Position numbers and translations under genes: made by a program. Of a stretch of 64,000 bases of DNA, positions 54,721 through 64,000 are shown one piece after another (position 1 is the first letter of the stretch; every line of letters begins with the position of its first letter). The notes under the pieces were generated by a model. The model was not told the origin of the DNA and did no database searches. It saw only the letters and a list, made by a program, of their open reading frames with translations. Source of the DNA: Polydrusus tereticollis. Taxonomy: Eukaryota > Arthropoda > Insecta > Coleoptera > Curculionidae. The DNA is taken from the NCBI GenBank assembly GCA_963920685.1, contig OY987332.1, positions 8,679,657 to 8,743,656 on the forward strand, read 5' to 3'.

Positions 54721-55748
54721 CAGAGTCGCGCATAATCCGTTTGAATTACCTCGTATAAGAAAAAGTAACCTTTATGAAAGTTGTTCAGTAAATTATTGCC
54801 CACATTTCTTCCTGCATGAATTTTTTCTGATTTGGTTGCCGATGAGACTAACTTTTTTTTTAAATGGAACACCCTGCATATTATGATGGAGAAGTTGCAT
54901 CCCTAAAAGATAAAGTTGGTGCACGAGGACAATTTTGATAGAAGAGGTGATGATGGAAAGATGCAATAACGATAATAACTTCGCAACAAATATCATTTTC
55001 TTGGATGGAGCTACTTTCCATTTAAATGGCATTGTTAAAAGACACAATTATCGTAATTGGTCTGCTGAGAATACTCACTGGTTCCAGGAAGGTTATACTC
55101 GGAGGCCCGAAAAAGTTTATGTTTCGGCGGGCATAGTTGGTAGGTATGGTTCCAGCAAAATGGAGCACCTGCGCATTATGCGGCAAATATTAGACAATAA
55201 ATAAGTGAACAATTTCCAGGACGTTGGATAGGCAGAAGAGGTGCTATTGACTGGCCAGCGCGATCCCCGGACTTAACCCCGCTCGACTTCTTTTTGTGAG
55301 GACACTTAATGAACAAAGTCTACGTTAACCGTCCAAATGACTTAGAATCTTTAAAAGCTACAATTAGTGCTGAAATTCGGGCCATTCCAGAGGACTTCCT
55401 TTTAAACGTTGAAGACGGGTTCAGGGATCGATTGGCGCTCTGCTTAGCAGAAAATGGTGGTCATTTTGAACACCTGATACACTGAAAAAGTTTCACTTGT
55501 TTATTATTCAATTTTCTAGGCTATTTATCTTGTTATTATAAAGTTTGTTACAATTTTAAATAAATAAAAATTTGAAATACAAAAAGTTCAGAGGTTTCCC
55601 AGTAGAATCCAAATATGCAGAGTGTTCCATTTTAAAAAAGTAAGTTAATCTCTATGACAACCGAACCAGAAATGACAGAAAAAATTCATGCAGGTAGAAA
55701 TGCGAAGAATAGTTTACTGAACAACTTTCATGAAGGTCACTTTTTCAC
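54721..55748 (+). mobile_element. Deleted mariner/Tc1-like element
   Basis: The left end CAGAGTCGCG (54721, after TA) and the right region 55660-55748 are inverted copies over about 130 bp (GAAAGTTGTTCAGTAAA / TTTACTGAACAACTTTC). The gene between them has lost its DNA-binding domain. It is the same family as the copy at 62698. Confidence 0.75.
54928..55485 (+). pseudogene. Mariner/Tc1-like transposase, N-terminally deleted
   Basis: Reads MMERCNNDNNFATNIIFLDG (the catalytic DEATF has become DGATF), then HNYRNWSAENTHWFQEG and RPEKVYVSAGIVG. After a deletion and frame changes come EQFPGRWIGRRGAIDWPAR and SPDLTPLDFFL. The first catalytic block is damaged (DE to DG) and the middle one is absent, so it is inactive. 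Confidence 0.8.
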
Positions 55749-55759
55749 ACAAATTGGCA

Positions 55760-56079
55760 TATTTCATGTCACTTTTCAATTTTCAAAAAATAAAAAATAA
55801 TACTTGCAATTTTGCAACCTTGCCCAAAAACTATACAGTTTTGACGAAAACGAAGGTTTGCTACAAATTCAGAAAGTTTCATTCGATTTAATTGACTTTT
55901 GCGGACCCGTATTTGGTCGTGACTGAAAAAAAAATTACTGGGGAAATTTCCCTAGTGTCAATTTAACTGGAAATTTTACACGGAAATTTTAAAAAATTGA
56001 TAAGTGGAAATTGCATCCGTTTTATAGTTTCAAAATATCAAAATCAACTTTTTAGCAACTACCTAAATAAACTTTTATC
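55760..56079. other. No recognisable feature
   Basis: Short AT-rich spacer with repeated GGAAATTTT words but no gene. Confidence 0.35.
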
Positions 56080-56350
56080 AACTCGGGAAATTTCCGATCA
56101 AAACATAACACGTGCCTAAAATATTTCCTAATGGAAATTTTTCAAAATTTGGTCTTCAGCCAATTTAAAAAAAAAAAAAAAAACATTCGTGCATTGCACC
56201 AAAGAAAAAATCCCAAACCCGCAGGGTTCGGGATTTTTTCAGGTGTAATGCATTCATGCTTTTGTTAAAAAATTGGTTTCAGACAAAATTTTCAAAAATT
56301 TCCGGAAATATTTCATGCACTAGTTATATTTCTACTGGCAATTCCACTCA
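56080..56350. repeat. Large imperfect hairpin (MITE-like)
   Basis: The centre is AAAAAATCCCAAACCC-gca-GGGTTCGGGATTTTTT (about 56205-56239). The arms extend outwards through GCATTGCACC / AGGTGTAATGC and then AATTTTTCAAAATTTGG / AAAATTTTCAAAAATTTCC, giving arms of 100 bp or more. No coding sequence. Confidence 0.65.
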
Positions 56351-56352
56351 TA

Positions 56353-57120
56353 TACCGGGTGTTGCATCGTCGAGCGGGACATAGGAAATCCCATGTAATT
56401 TTAAATGGGAGGGTCAATTATTGGCTTCCCTAATTATTTTAGAGAAAAATTCTATTTAGGTTTATTAAAGAGCACTAAAACCCACATTCAAAAAAATAAC
56501 TTTAGATATTTTTGATGAGCCCGTTTACGGGTTATCGCCGATTTCTTTTTAACTATTTCTCCTTTTTATGGCCCCGTATTTGCGGGCACCAGTCAAGGTA
56601 AAAGATGACTGTCAAATAAAGTTGTCATTTTGAAATGTGTGCTTTATTGTTATAAAAACTCGTACATCGAAAATATTAAAGGTGTATTTATGAGTACAAA
56701 TTAATCTGAATAAAACTAAAATAAAGTATCCAATTACAAGGTTAATTATGACATTTTACATGTTTCAATATTTTACTAATTAATAGGTAGGTACTATTAA
56801 ATTGTTAGAACTTTAGGATTTAAGAAGATGTTCAAATATTCCTCAAAATGACAACTTTATTTGACAGTCATCTTTTACCTTGACTGGTGCCCGCAAATAC
56901 GGGGCCATAAAAAGGAGAAATAGTTAAAAAGAAATCGGCGATAACCCGTAAACGGGCTCATCAAAAATATCTAAAGTTATTCTTTTGAATGTGGGTTTTA
57001 GTGCTCTTTAATAAACCTAAATAGAATTTTTCTCTAAAATAATTAGGGAAGCCAATAATTGACCCCATTTAAAATTACATGGGATTTCCTATGTCCCGCT
57101 CGACGATGCAACACCCGGTA
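56353..57120. mobile_element. Tc1/mariner-type MITE with ~290 bp near-perfect arms
   Basis: TACCGGGTGTTGCATCGTCG at 56353 and its complement ending at 57120, with TA at each end. The arms match almost base for base to about 56640 and 56835 (AAAGATGACTGTCAAATAAA / TTTATTTGACAGTCATCTTT). A 190 bp unique centre remains. There is no gene. The near identity of the arms suggests recent insertion or gene conversion. Confidence 0.9.
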
Positions 57121-57232
57121 TAATAGTCCCATTTAAAATGTCAAAAATCGTAGTTTGCTGTCGGATAAAAAGGAAGGAAGAGGAAATGTAACTGGATAAA
57201 AAAAATCGGATATATTTTCTGCTCCTCCAATC

Positions 57233-57632
57233 GTTACCGTGGTAACAATTGCATTTCAAACTAGTTATTAAATCATCTGTCAGGCAATTGTCACAAATAC
57301 TAAATAATTGTTTAAGCTGTTTTAAAAGTCGATTTTTAAATAAAAAAGTATTTTTTAACATGCAGCGGTTTGGGACAATTGACGAAAAGAAAATAAATAA
57401 CGAAATAGAAAATTCCATTCCTATTCGTGGAATTGCCTTACTAAATACCATTCGAGCTCAGATTATGAGCTCGATATTTTTTATGCTTGCTATCTCTCGA
57501 TTTGTCCGACAAAATCACTCGAGCTACGCTCTCGTGATTTTATCGGAACAGCTCTCGTTAAATTTTCTGAAAGTAAGTGTTCGATACCAAGCATAAAAGA
57601 TATTCGGCTAAATCTGAGCTCTTATGGTATTG
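57233..57632. repeat. X-box-like palindrome and hairpin repeat
   Basis: GTTACCGTGGTAAC (57233-57246) is a perfect RFX-type half-site pair. From 57444 to 57632 an inverted repeat runs AATACCATTCGAGCTCAGA to TCTGAGCTCTTATGGTATT, with an inner ATCACTCGAG-ctac-GCTCTCGTGAT hairpin, like the CTCG...CGAG style of the palindrome at 10398. A 115-codon frame overlaps it but has no known domain. Confidence 0.6.
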
Positions 57633-57742
57633 CTTGTGGCTATTTTTCTGGGCTCTCTGCCAGAGGCGTATGAATAGGATGGAGGGGAGGGTAATTTCCC
57701 CAGTGGATTTTTAAAGATCTATACAGAAAAGCAGCGGCGAAT

Positions 57743-58357
57743 CCCAGGCAGCGGAAAGACGTCGTATCGACGTCTTAGTAACGTCAGGACCAACCAAAAT
57801 GACGTCTATAATGACGTTGCATGACGTCCTACTGACGGGAGAAAGTCTCGTCGAGTGACGTTAATAATTACGGGTAATTACGTCATCATTGACAATATAC
57901 TGGACCTAACATTGACGTCCTAATTGCGAATTATGACGTAAATTGAACGTTGCAGAATCATACTTTAATAAGGGAAGCTTCCATAATTATGTGTTGTCGG
58001 CTTAAAGGAACGTGTAATTTATTTAAATTGGCAGTTTAGAAGTTCACAACGTTGCCCGACTTTGTTTTGAAATCGACGATACAATACGTTGGATAACGTC
58101 AGTACCCATACGTTACTTTAATCTCGTTATATGACGTTATTTTACGTCATGGTTTGGTACATAGAACTTTTCGAACTTGATAGGTTGGAAATCGACGACA
58201 CAGTACGTCAATTAACGGCCTTTTACGACGTCATTATTTATTACGTTATGCGACGTAACAAAATGACGTTATGATACGTTATATTTTAGACCCTCGACGT
58301 AAATCACGTCAATATGACGTTATATTGACGTAATATGACATCAGTCTGCTGCCTGGG
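57743..58357. mobile_element. MITE with CCCAGGCAGC ends and a dense ACGT array
   Basis: ATCCCAGGCAGC (57741-57752) and GCTGCCTGGGAT (58348-58359) are perfect 12 bp complements. Inside I count 28 ACGT tetramers in about 580 bp, mostly TGACGT(C/T/A) or TACGT(T/C). No open frame. I do not recognise the family; the ends resemble those of the SR-intron element at 39134. Confidence 0.75.
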
Positions 58358-58359
58358 AT

Positions 58360-58910
58360 CCATAACTTTAATATTGCATTTTCCTTTAATAAAAATTGCC
58401 CCGAAAAGAAAACTTTGTATAGGACACACTGTCTAATTTCCTTAAAACACAAAAATTCCTTACACCCCATCAGGTTAAAAACTACCCCATAAAAGCTTAT
58501 TTACACAGGGGCGACGCCCCCCCATCAGAAAAAAACCAAAAGTGAAAAAAGAAACAATAAGCCGAGCGTTTCTTATGCGCCCCAAGATTGTCTTATTAAT
58601 TAATGCATCCAAAAGGCCCTTGAGGGATCGATGAAGTCACAGGGTGTTTTAAAATTAATGCGCTTATTTGTCGCTCTCCGGGAGCCGGTTCTTATTGCGT
58701 TTTATTTGCCCTCGGATCTGTCAGTAGCGTACGCTTTAAAATCGAACAAAATAAACAGTAGAATAATGTATAGGCACGAAAAACACTTTGAATTATATGA
58801 AATGAAATAAGTCTATACATATTTGTCCATTAAACAACATTAATCATCTGATAATCAAACGTAGTACAAAATGTTTGCCCATTAGGCGTAGGACGTGTCT
58901 TAAAATAGTT
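58360..58910. other. No recognisable feature
   Basis: Slightly GC-richer than its surroundings (CCCCCCC near 58516), without a supported gene, RNA or repeat. Confidence 0.35.
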
Positions 58911-58911
58911 C

Positions 58912-59075
58912 AAAATTCACTAGCATGCTACTATAAAATTATATAACTTAATTTAAAATATAATCAACATATTATTACAACAAAATATAAAAATTTAAAA
59001 ATTCACTAGCATGTTTTACTATTAAATTATATAACTTAATTTAAAATATAATCAACATATTATTACAACAAAATA
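58912..59075. repeat. Tandem duplication of ~82 bp (LINE 3' region)
   Basis: AAATTCACTAGCATG followed by an AT-rich stretch ending CAACATATTATTACAACAAA occurs twice (about 58914-58987 and 58997-59075), nearly identical. It sits just beyond the C-terminus of the antisense LINE, so it is probably that element's 3' UTR repeat. Confidence 0.7.
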
Positions 59076-59272
59076 TGACATAGAAACAAGTAAAATGTTA
59101 TAAGATTGGTGATCACTTGGCACCACAACTACAGATTATCTCGAAAGAACTCCTCCAAAGTGTAGTATGCCCTTGAAACCAGCAGTCTTTTTAGATATTT
59201 CTTCACAGAATTTATAACCTGTCTCCTAACCTCGATAGGAATTTTGTTAAAAATTTTTATAATGGAGGAATG

Positions 59273-61306
59273 TACAGGGTTATCCAACCAAGACTAGACA
59301 AGGCGATTTTTTGACTTTTCCTGTACTTTTATAAAAAAACTGAAATAGCCATCTTAAGTCATTTTCTCCCGCGAATTCGAATATCTTCAGCAAAAAACAA
59401 TTGAACATCAAACAAAAGTACTAGGGGTCACTTTGATATTTTTTTAAATGGGATGCCGTATTTTTAATGAGCTTATCCGATTTCTCATATAAATTTTGAT
59501 CGAAAATGTTGGATTTTTAATTCAAAAACGCCTTTTTTCTTCAGTTTTAAATTCGGAAAATGTTCGTCTACCGTAAGATTAATACCTGATAGATGGATAC
59601 CCGTTTCACCTGTTCACCCTTTAACCTGCTTTAAAGCGTCCGTCAGTTAGACAAAATAATCAAGTTTCAAATTTCTATATATTTTTCACGAATTAATTAC
59701 AAATAATGAAATATTCTTTAGAAGAACGGCTAAATGTAATAAAATTATATTACAAAAGTGGAGAGAATGCTCGACAAACACAAAGAACATTTTTTGAGAG
59801 TTTCCAGAGACACATTTCAGTGGATACAATTCTCAGAATTAAGACCCTATTTGAAGAAAGTAAGACATTGAAAGATAAGCCAAGAAAGATGAAAAGACGG
59901 AATATAAGGGATCGAGCTATTGTTCAATATTTTACTATAAATCCGAAGAGTTCTATTCCGCAAGCGGTACGAGAAGTAAGGTATGGTCCAGGGCTCCGGA
60001 GAGTAAGCTATGGAACAGTTCACAGAACTTTAAAAAAATGTGGTCTAAAACCATATTGCATCCTTCCCGTTCAATACTTAACACAGCTTCAAAAAGAACT
60101 GCGATTTCGATTTGTTGCTTCAATGCTGATAAGAGAGCAAGACGAAGATTATAATTTATATAATAAAATTCTATGGAGTGACGAAGCGTCATTTACAACA
60201 TCGGGGGTATACAATCGGAAAAATACAAGATACTGGGCAGCAGTTAACCCTCATAGATATGAAATGATAAAGTTTCAAGGTTGGAGCTCACTTAATGTTT
60301 GGTGTGGGATGTTAGAAAATCGAATTATTGGACCACTATTTTATCGTGGCTCTTTAACAGGCCAAAGATACCTCCATTTTCCTCATAACGATATCGAGGA
60401 TTTCTTGGAAAGGTTGCCATTGCAAGCCTACAACAATATCATTTGGCAGCAGGATGGTGCTCCGCCTCATGCAGTTCGAGAAGTGGTAACATACCTAAAC
60501 GAGCGTTACAATCAGTGGATTGGCCGTAACGGAACAATTCATTGGCCACCAAATAGCCCCGATATCACGCCAATGGATACATTTTTATGGGGTCATTTAA
60601 AAAATGTAGTTTATCAACGACCCAACAGAAATCTGGAGGACATTCAGCAAAAAATTATAAATGAAATTAATAGACTTAACCAGGACCAAAATATTGTAAG
60701 AGATTCTTTGGAGAGATTGAAATGGGGGCATCGGTCATGTTTTGAAAATAATGGAGGACACATAGAACAATTATATTATTGAGATTAAAGTTATTCACTT
60801 TAGTTTATAGTTTTTTCTAATATGTCATACTTTTTTTATACGTAAGCAATAATAGATTTGCAAAAACTACTAAATTTGTAATTAATTCGTGAAAAATATA
60901 TAGAAATTTGAAACTTGATTATTTTGTCTAACTGACGGACGCTTTAAAGCAGGTTAAAGGGTGAACAGGTGAAACGGGTATCCATCTATCAGGTATTAAT
61001 CTTACGGTAGACGAACATTTTCCGAATTTAAAACTGAAGAAAAAAGGCGTTTTTGAATTAAAAATCCAACATTTTAGATCAAAATTTATATGAGAAATCG
61101 GATAAGCTCATTAAAAATACGGCATCTCATTTAAAAAAATATCAAAGTGACCCCTAGTACTTTTGTTTGATGTTCAATTGTTTTTTGCTGAAGATATTCG
61201 AATTCGCGGGAGAAAATGACTTAAGATGGCTGTTTCAGTTTTTTTTATAAAAGTACAGGAAAAGTCAAAAAATCGCCTTGTCCAGTCTTGGTTGGATAAC
61301 CCTGTA
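59273..61306 (+). mobile_element. Complete mariner-like element with ~430 bp terminal repeats
   Basis: TACAGGGTTATCCAACCAAG at 59273 and its complement ending at 61306 include the TA duplication. The arms 59275-59703 and 60875-61304 match with only a few substitutions. One intact transposase fills the middle. It interrupts the antisense LINE at 59273/61306, so it inserted after that LINE. Arm similarity and an unbroken gene point to a young insertion. Confidence 0.93.
59706..60782 (+). CDS. Mariner-like transposase, intact (358 aa)
   Basis: The start ATG lies two bases inside the left terminal repeat boundary. Residues 1-60 (YSLEERLNVIKLYYKSGENA ...) form the N-terminal helix-turn-helix and residues about 85-125 a second one (SYGTVHRTLKKCGLKPY). 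The catalytic residues are D159 in ILWSDEASF, D250 in WQQDGAPPH and D291 in NSPDITPMDTFLWG; 40 residues separate the last two by my count, against 34 in classic mariners and about 41 in rosa-type (DD41D) elements. NVWCGMLENRIIGPLFYRGS is the usual middle block. Unlike the relative at 16556-17662, it has no intron. All expected motifs are present, so it could mobilise itself and related copies. Confidence 0.93.
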   Translation: MKYSLEERLNVIKLYYKSGENARQTQRTFFESFQRHISVDTILRIKTLFEESKTLKDKPRKMKRRNIRDRAIVQYFTINPKSSIPQAVREVRYGPGLRRVSYGTVHRTLKKCGLKPYCILPVQYLTQLQKELRFRFVASMLIREQDEDYNLYNKILWSDEASFTTSGVYNRKNTRYWAAVNPHRYEMIKFQGWSSLNVWCGMLENRIIGPLFYRGSLTGQRYLHFPHNDIEDFLERLPLQAYNNIIWQQDGAPPHAVREVVTYLNERYNQWIGRNGTIHWPPNSPDITPMDTFLWGHLKNVVYQRPNRNLEDIQQKIINEINRLNQDQNIVRDSLERLKWGHRSCFENNGGHIEQLYY

Positions 61307-62080
61307 CATTTTTTTGTATATAAGTAAAATTGCATTTCATGTCTTTTAGATTTTCTTTGTGTCGAGTGGGGTGGTGGTGCTCTCGGTCACAGTTTTTAAA
61401 TAGATTTATGTTTTGTTTGACAAAGATAACAGCCTCATATATATAGAGTGATTGAAGAGTAAGGATTTTTGCTTCGACAAATTTAGGTTTGCAAGAGTCA
61501 ATGGATTTTAGATTAAAAATGTTTCTGATACATCTTTTCTGCAGCAAGAAGACCCTATTCGCCTCAACACCCCTAGCCCAGAAAATGATACCATACCTCA
61601 GTCGCGAATGAACATAAGCATGATATGCTATGATTGCTGTTTTGATGTCAATATTGGAGGAAAGGACCGTTAGGGCGTAGCAATAGCTCGCTGTCTTCCT
61701 AGACAGTCTGTCAGTATGATGTCGCCAGTTAAGCCTATGATCCACCTCAATTCCTAAAAAGGTTGCCGAAGTTACTGTTTCAAGTGATTTTACATAATTT
61801 TGATATGTAGTTTTGATAGGATCAGTTTGATAATTTAATTTGACTAGTTTTGTTTTTTCAACATTAAGAAGAAGATTATTTGATGAGAACCAACTTTCCA
61901 GTACACTGAGGGTACTCAAAATTTGCTCACGCTCACTATCTTTAGAATCAACAGAAAATATGACAGATGTATCATCGGCAAACTGAATAGTGTTAGGTGT
62001 TATTGAGGATAGCTCATTGGTGTATATTATATAGAGAAGGGGTCCAAGAAGGACACATTCTTTACGGCGCTCTAAGACCG

Positions 62081-62102
62081 GTGTGTGTGTGTGTGTGTGT
62101 GT
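62081..62102. repeat. (GT)n microsatellite
   Basis: Eleven GT dinucleotides in a row lie exactly where the antisense LINE coding similarity stops. Confidence 0.9.
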
Positions 62103-62109
62103 AGAAAAA

Positions 62110-62690
62110 TAGTCTAAAGTGGGTATAACGACCAACGCAAATATCCAGGCAGCTTAATAAGCCGAACATTCGTACACACTACACGAACATTCTTTAGCGA
62201 ATGTTTGCTAAATCAACGAATATCGTTTACGCAAGTATGAAGTATGTACACTTTTTAGATTCTTATTTACTACGCCACTGATTGTGTGGCGTAATAAGAA
62301 GGGCGGTTGTAGTGTTGGTACACGGTACACTTATTTCCAGGGCGTACGTTCGGTTTAATTGTTAGGCGTTTTATAGATCTAATTAGATCGGGGATGAACA
62401 TCAAATCCCAAGCCACTTAAAACTGCAGGAATAATGACCCTATTGTAGAATATTAAATAGAACATCAAGCGCATAACAAATAAGATATCCTCTCTGGATC
62501 AATTAGAAAATGTAGATATTTACCAACATATATGTGTGGTGTCACATTGTCCTGGACCAGTCATCAGAAAAACTAGAAATTGCATTTTTTTTAATTAGGT
62601 ATAAATTATATTGTTATTTGAATCCGAATATTGCGCATGTTTAAAAACATCTCTAGAATCTTATCTATCTATTCATTATTGAATATATAC
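62110..62690. other. Spacer with a small hairpin
   Basis: CCAGGCAGC at 62146 resembles one end of the CCCAGGCAGC element. TACGCCAC / GTGGCGTA form a short hairpin at about 62270-62295, inside an imperfect inverted repeat of AAGCCGAACATTCGTAC (62158) and GTACGTTCGGTTT (about 62344). Nothing coding was recognised. Confidence 0.35.
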
Positions 62691-62697
62691 TAATATA

Positions 62698-64000
62698 CAG
62701 AGTGGCAAAAAAGACCTTTATGAAAGTTATTTAGTAAATTATTCCCCACATTTCTACCATGCAGCATGAATTTTTTCTGTCATTTCTGGTTTGGTTGCCA
62801 TAGAGACCAACTTACTTTTTTTAAATGGAACACCCAGCATATGATTGCATATTTGAATTCTACTGGGAAAACTCTGAATTTTTTGTATTTAAAATTGTAA
62901 CAAACTTTATAATAACAAAATAAATAGCCTAGAAAATTGAACAACTTAAGTCCTCTGGAATGGCCCGAATTTCAGCACTAATTCTGACTTAAACATTCTA
63001 AGTCATTTGGACGGTTAACGTAGACTTTGTTCTTTAAGTGCCCCCACAAAAAGAAGTCGAGCGGGGTTACGTCCGGGGATCGCGCTGGCTAGTTAATAGC
63101 ACCTCTTCTGCCTATCAAACGTCCTGGAAATTGTTCGCTTATGTATTGTCTAAAATTTTCCGCATAATGCACAGGTGCTCCATCTTGCTGGAACCATCCC
63201 TGTTCGTTTATGCCATTATTTACACTCGGTAAAACCATTCTGCAAGAAGCAATTATGTGATTCCTGAGGAGGTCCAGATATTTTTCGCCATTCAAATAAC
63301 CATCTATGAAAAAAGGTCCCACAATACATCTACCAACTATGTCCGCCCAAACATTAACTTTTTCGGGCCTCTGAGTATGACCTTGCTGGAACCAGTGAGT
63401 TCTGAGTCTCATCAGACCAATAGCGATAATTGTGTCTATTAACAATGCCATTTAAATGGAAAGTAGCTTCATCCGAGAAAATGATGTTTGTTGCGAAGTT
63501 ATTATCGTTATTGCATCTTTCCATCATCAGCTCACAAAATTCAGCTCTTCTATCAAAATTATCCTCGTTTAACTCGTAGGGATGCAACTTCTTCTGCTGA
63601 AACAAATTTTTCACTGACTGATGAGACACATTAAGGTCCATTGCCATTGGCCTGGATGATTGTGTTGGATTTTCATGTATTGAGAGCATGATATCCAAAG
63701 CTTTGTCTTCCCCGGTTGCTGTTTTAGGTCGACCTGATCTAGCGGCTTCCCTAACACTGCCTGTTTTTCGAAATTTCTTTACCCCTCGACACACCGTTGA
63801 CTGATTTATTGGAGATCTTGCGATCTCTTCATGTTTCCGTAACCGCTCATTATTAATATTTGAACTCGTTGTTTCTCATTCAGATGAACCCTAGTGTAAA
63901 CAAATTCGAAATCAAACAACAGAAAATTAAACAGGAACTCAATATTGAGACCTCTTAGGTCTCATGCATTTTCCACTAGATTAGTGTGAACTTGTGGACT
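62698..64000 (-). mobile_element. Mariner/Tc1-like element, runs to the window edge
   Basis: The CAGAGTGGCA end at 62698 (after TA) and the following GACCTTTATGAAAGTTATTT match the left end of the deleted relative at 54721. The transposase runs leftwards from near 63880. The other terminal repeat is not visible before 64000, so the element is probably cut by the window. Confidence 0.7.
62950..63880 (-). pseudogene. Mariner/Tc1-like transposase, frameshifted
   Basis: From the right: NNERLRKHEEIARSPINQST then VCRGVKKFRKTGSVREAARS, a helix-turn-helix with a GRPKTA AT-hook-like motif, then LHPYELNEDNFDRRAEFCEL and the first catalytic block NIIFSDEATFHLNG (about 63455-63495). A frameshift near 63395 (SDET) leads to THWFQQGHTQRPEKVNVWAD, GPFFIDGYLNGEKYLDLLRN, and WFQQDGAPVHYAENFRQYIS (second Asp, about 63175). 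A stop after RRGAIN (63089) precedes the SPDVTPLDFFLWG block in another frame. It is more complete than the 54928 copy but still broken. Confidence 0.85.

Larger units (their letters stand above)
59100..62080 (-). pseudogene. LINE RT/C-terminal region, split by a mariner
   Basis: From the right: LLGPLLYIIYTNELSS, catalytic IQFADDTSVIFS (about 61950-61990), NLLLNVEKTKLVKLNY, ATFLGIEVDHRLNWRHHTDR, YCYALTVLSSNIDIKTAIIA, and the C-terminal CNFTYIQKNVQ, ending at the transposon boundary 61306. Past the transposon, from 59272, the same frame type resumes as HSSIIKIFNKIPIEVRRQVI and KYLKRLLVSRAYYTLEEFF. The 5' side is lost at a (GT)n run (62081-62102). FADD is intact, but the copy lacks EN and most of the RT. 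A Jockey-superfamily identity is likely; the exact clade is unsure. Confidence 0.85.

Noticed and set aside
57249..57596. 115-codon plus-strand open frame
   Set aside because: It overlaps a hairpin repeat and a minus-strand frame of similar length; no recognisable domain.
1..64000. CRISPR arrays, bacterial operons or viral genomes
   Set aside because: No regularly spaced short repeats with unique spacers, no Shine-Dalgarno-led gene strings and no viral structural genes were seen; all tandem arrays are diverged transposon-type repeats.

Overview
This is AT-rich nuclear DNA from an animal, almost certainly an insect and possibly a beetle, although the species cannot be fixed from sequence alone. 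The evidence is one spliced SR-protein gene with short GT-AG introns, an initiator-tRNA-like sequence, and a dense, nested load of typical insect transposable elements: mariner/Tc1/IS630, pogo/Tigger, hAT, piggyBac MITEs, Jockey/CR1-type LINEs, Ty3/gypsy, a GIY-YIG fragment and Crypton-like tyrosine recombinases. There is no prokaryotic gene organisation, no CRISPR and no operon.

Layout. 0-6 kb: a GIY-YIG fragment, then a large foldback structure (591-5571) with arms of about 1.25 kb. Its core holds a decayed LINE reverse transcriptase that has lost the YADD motif, and a mariner scrap. 6.5-7.3 kb: a dead Tigger/pogo copy. 8.3-12.4 kb: three copies of a tyrosine-recombinase gene (one broken, one 5' fragment, one intact with a 59 bp intron), set among strings of DNA palindromes. 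13.1-15.3 kb: an IS630-like transposon with its own terminal repeats, split by a 5S-rRNA-derived SINE with a 13 bp target duplication. 16.2-18.1 kb: a mariner with about 300 bp terminal repeats and an intron. 18.8-19.6 kb: a piggyBac-type MITE flanked by TTAA. 19.9-20.9 kb: a dead mariner. 23.2-24.6 kb: a broken CGGBP1/hAT-like gene. 25.7-30.4 kb: mostly featureless. 30.8-37.0 kb: a pair of 1.6 kb direct repeats around an apparently intact pogo element (653-residue transposase).

38.1-44.3 kb: the only clear host gene, a five-exon SR splicing factor of the B52/SRSF4-6 type (two RRMs plus an RS domain, 318 residues). Its 4.8 kb intron 2 is filled by a TIR element, a decayed gypsy element, tandem repeats and a hAT element with a perfect 8 bp target duplication. 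45.2-48.2 kb: an A/T homopolymer-rich repeat field with palindromic X-box-like motifs, a LINE 3' end and a second hAT relative. 49-50.6 kb: an AT-biased LINE reverse transcriptase. 53-58.4 kb: several MITEs, LINE and mariner remnants, and two unusual arrays of ACGT motifs, one bounded by 12 bp inverted repeats. 59-62 kb: a LINE interrupted by a complete, intact mariner-like element with terminal repeats of about 430 bp. 62.7-64 kb: part of another mariner.

The window is therefore one housekeeping gene in a repeat sea. The best candidates for novelty are the palindrome-associated tyrosine recombinases, the ACGT-array elements, the pogo element with clustered subterminal repeats, and the intact long-TIR mariner with wide catalytic spacing. 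All coordinates, identities and motif counts were read by eye; nothing was searched or computed.
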